Source of the DNA: an uncultured Rhizobiaceae group bacterium
GTDB lineage: Bacteria > Pseudomonadota > Alphaproteobacteria > Rhizobiales > Rhizobiaceae
Assembly (NCBI GenBank): GCA_947501445.1
Contig: CANMVS010000006.1
Span: 124,001 to 188,000 of the forward strand
Direction of reading: 5' to 3'
Length of the DNA stretch: 64,000 bases
Shown here piece by piece: positions 62,762-64,000 of this stretch. How positions within the stretch are numbered: position 1 is the first letter of the stretch; each line of letters opens with the position of its first letter. The position numbers and the translations under genes are program-made. The notes below the pieces were generated by a model. The model was not told the origin of the DNA, made no database searches, and worked only from the letters and a program-made list of their open reading frames with translations.

Positions 62762-62776
62762 GTTCACCAGGTGAAC
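62762..62776. promoter_or_regulatory. IclR-type operator candidate 2
   Basis: GTTCACCAGGTGAAC, in the divergent iclR-dctQ region, 22 bp before the iclR start. Together with the box at 60481 it defines GTTCAC-N3-GTGAAC. Confidence 0.75.
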
Positions 62777-62798
62777 GCAATTGTGACTGGTAGGGATA

Positions 62799-63578
62799 AT
62801 GACGTTCAAGAAAATCAGGGCTGTAGAACGAGGGCTGGATGTCCTCATGGCCGTCAATCAGAATAATGCCGCAAGTATTTCGGAATTAGCCGTCGCAACG
62901 CGCATTCCACGTCCAACAATTTATCGCATACTTGAAACCCTGCAGGACCAGGGGTTCGTTACGCGAAGTTCAACCGGTGACTGCTGGCGCGCGACCCTCA
63001 AGACAAAGTCTCTGAGTTCAGGCTTTCGCGAGGAGGATTGGGTTGCACAACACGCCGTTCCTCATATGATTCGCCTCGGGAAAACGATCCTCTGGCCGCT
63101 TGATCTGGTGACGTTTCAAGATTTTGAGATGGTGGTTCGGGAGTCTACTCATAGCATCAGCCCATTCTCGATCGACCATGGAGTTGTTGGCCAAAGTCTG
63201 CCACTTTTGGAGACGTCCGGTGGCCGCTGCTACCTGGCATTTTGTAGCGATTCTGAACGCAAACTGATCCTTGACGGAATCAAAAAGACCAACCGCCTGA
63301 AATCAGGTTATCTGCAGAGCACAACTAATCTCAACTTCATGCTCGGCCAGATAAGGGAGCTTGGCATGGGGTTTAGAACAGAGGGATTTCGCAAACACAC
63401 GATGAGCTTATCCGCGCCTATCTGGGCAGAAGACCGGGTCATCGCCTGTCTCACGTTGATCTGGATTGCTTCTGCCATGTCGTTCGAAACAGCCTTGAAG
63501 GAACACTCTGCCAACCTGCTTGATTCAGCAGCACGGATTTCCGGGGAAATATCGTCACGTCAGGCGCAGCCAGGCTGA
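62799..63578 (+). CDS. IclR-family transcriptional regulator
   Basis: 259 aa. N-terminal winged helix (RAVERGLDVLMAVNQNNAASISELAVATRIPRPTIYRILETLQDQGFV) and the C-terminal effector domain (GRCYLAFCSDSERKLIL, MSLSAPIW). Many such regulators control aromatic-acid catabolism (PobR, MhpR). Ribosome site TAGGGA. Probable regulator of dctQM and of dctP-dioxygenase-monooxygenase genes through the two GTTCAC-N3-GTGAAC boxes. Confidence 0.9.
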   Translation: MTFKKIRAVERGLDVLMAVNQNNAASISELAVATRIPRPTIYRILETLQDQGFVTRSSTGDCWRATLKTKSLSSGFREEDWVAQHAVPHMIRLGKTILWPLDLVTFQDFEMVVRESTHSISPFSIDHGVVGQSLPLLETSGGRCYLAFCSDSERKLILDGIKKTNRLKSGYLQSTTNLNFMLGQIRELGMGFRTEGFRKHTMSLSAPIWAEDRVIACLTLIWIASAMSFETALKEHSANLLDSAARISGEISSRQAQPG

Positions 63579-63612
63579 CGATCCGCCCCTATGCACTGAA
63601 GCCTCATTATGT

Positions 63613-64000
63613 TTATGGACTATCAAATGCACGGCGAACCGCCGGACGTCTGTGCATCCTGGCAAGAAAACTGGTCAGGTTTGGCGCGAGAGACAGCCCC
63701 TCTCTCTCAGCCCACCGTAAAACATAAAACAGCGCAGCATCGGCTATGCCGAAGTTTCCAAGCAGGTAGGGAGCATCGCCCAACATGCCTGATAGTTCCG
63801 CAAGACCCTTTTCAACCTCCAAATGCCCAAACCTGCGTAAATCACTGGTGCCCTGTTCGTTCAACTGAAATTTCTGAGGCACTTTTACCAGTGTAAACCC
63901 ACGCATGTGTACTGATCCGACAATGAAATCCAGCGCTTCAAGGGTCCTGCTTTGTGTTTCAAGCCTGTCAGGCCATAAACCCGCCGCCTCGAAGCGGCGC
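63613..64000 (-). CDS. Glutathione S-transferase, C-terminal part (cut by window edge)
   Basis: The minus-strand frame is open from 63613 to the window end, about 129 codons. It encodes the all-helical GST C-terminal domain, with the folding-module block YLLGNFGIADAALFYVLRW and HRRPAVRRAF near the end. The N-terminal thioredoxin fold lies beyond 64000. A GST could detoxify or isomerise intermediates of the adjacent aromatic route (maleylacetoacetate isomerase-like enzymes are GSTs), but the rest of the gene is not visible. Confidence 0.8.
   Translation of the reverse strand, partial: RRFEAAGLWPDRLETQSRTLEALDFIVGSVHMRGFTLVKVPQKFQLNEQGTSDLRRFGHLEVEKGLAELSGMLGDAPYLLGNFGIADAALFYVLRWAEREGLSLAPNLTSFLARMHRRPAVRRAFDSP

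Overview
The window looks like chromosomal DNA of an alphaproteobacterium, most likely Hyphomicrobiales (Rhizobiales). Support: a TIGR03808-type Tat-exported beta-helix protein, a rhizobial-type (ReAV-like) asparaginase, a betC-betB-betA choline-sulfate operon, numerous TRAP and amino-acid ABC importers, and a DNA glycosylase of the YcaQ family. Gene density is high. There is one tRNA (Gln-TTG), no rRNA and no CRISPR. The assignment rests on gene content only.

Layout. 1-7.6 kb: end of oligopeptidase B, a siderophore-interacting protein, two c-type cytochromes, Fe/Mn superoxide dismutase, a class IV aminotransferase, a haloacid dehalogenase and a lipoprotein. 7.9-15.5 kb: a divergent guanidino-compound locus with a DDAH-like hydrolase, an AruI-like ThDP decarboxylase, an AruH-like transaminase and a TetR regulator facing a four-gene polar amino-acid ABC importer. 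15.6-26 kb: a VOC gene split by a 255-bp MITE-like insertion, a TetR/SnoaL-like/SDR group, an L,D-transpeptidase homologue without its catalytic cysteine, a YjgR ATPase, the beta-helix protein, asparaginase and GalE. 26-34 kb: thiolase, aldehyde dehydrogenase and betCBA. 34.3-43.4 kb: tRNA-Gln, LysR, and a GntR-controlled TRAP importer with an SDR, a PfkB kinase, a D-lyxose/D-mannose isomerase and an aldo-keto reductase homologue that has lost three of four catalytic residues. 43.6-46 kb: an overlapping operon of an exported amidohydrolase, a YtkA-like protein and a MauG-like di-heme peroxidase. 47.5-53.6 kb: hpaR with hpaFEDGHI, the homoprotocatechuate meta-cleavage pathway. 53.8-63.6 kb: a second aromatic locus with flavin monooxygenase, extradiol dioxygenase, FAH-family hydrolase, quinone oxidoreductase and amidohydrolase, plus a TRAP importer and an IclR regulator whose probable operator occurs twice. 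The right edge cuts a GST gene.

Threaded through the window are six copies of a ~102-bp two-hairpin intergenic repeat. Both of its ends read TAGA inward. In four copies the first codon of the element is the stop codon of the neighbouring gene. This repeat, the MITE that split a gene and left a readable 4-bp duplication, the methylarginine-type locus, and two enzyme homologues lacking catalytic residues are the least ordinary items here.
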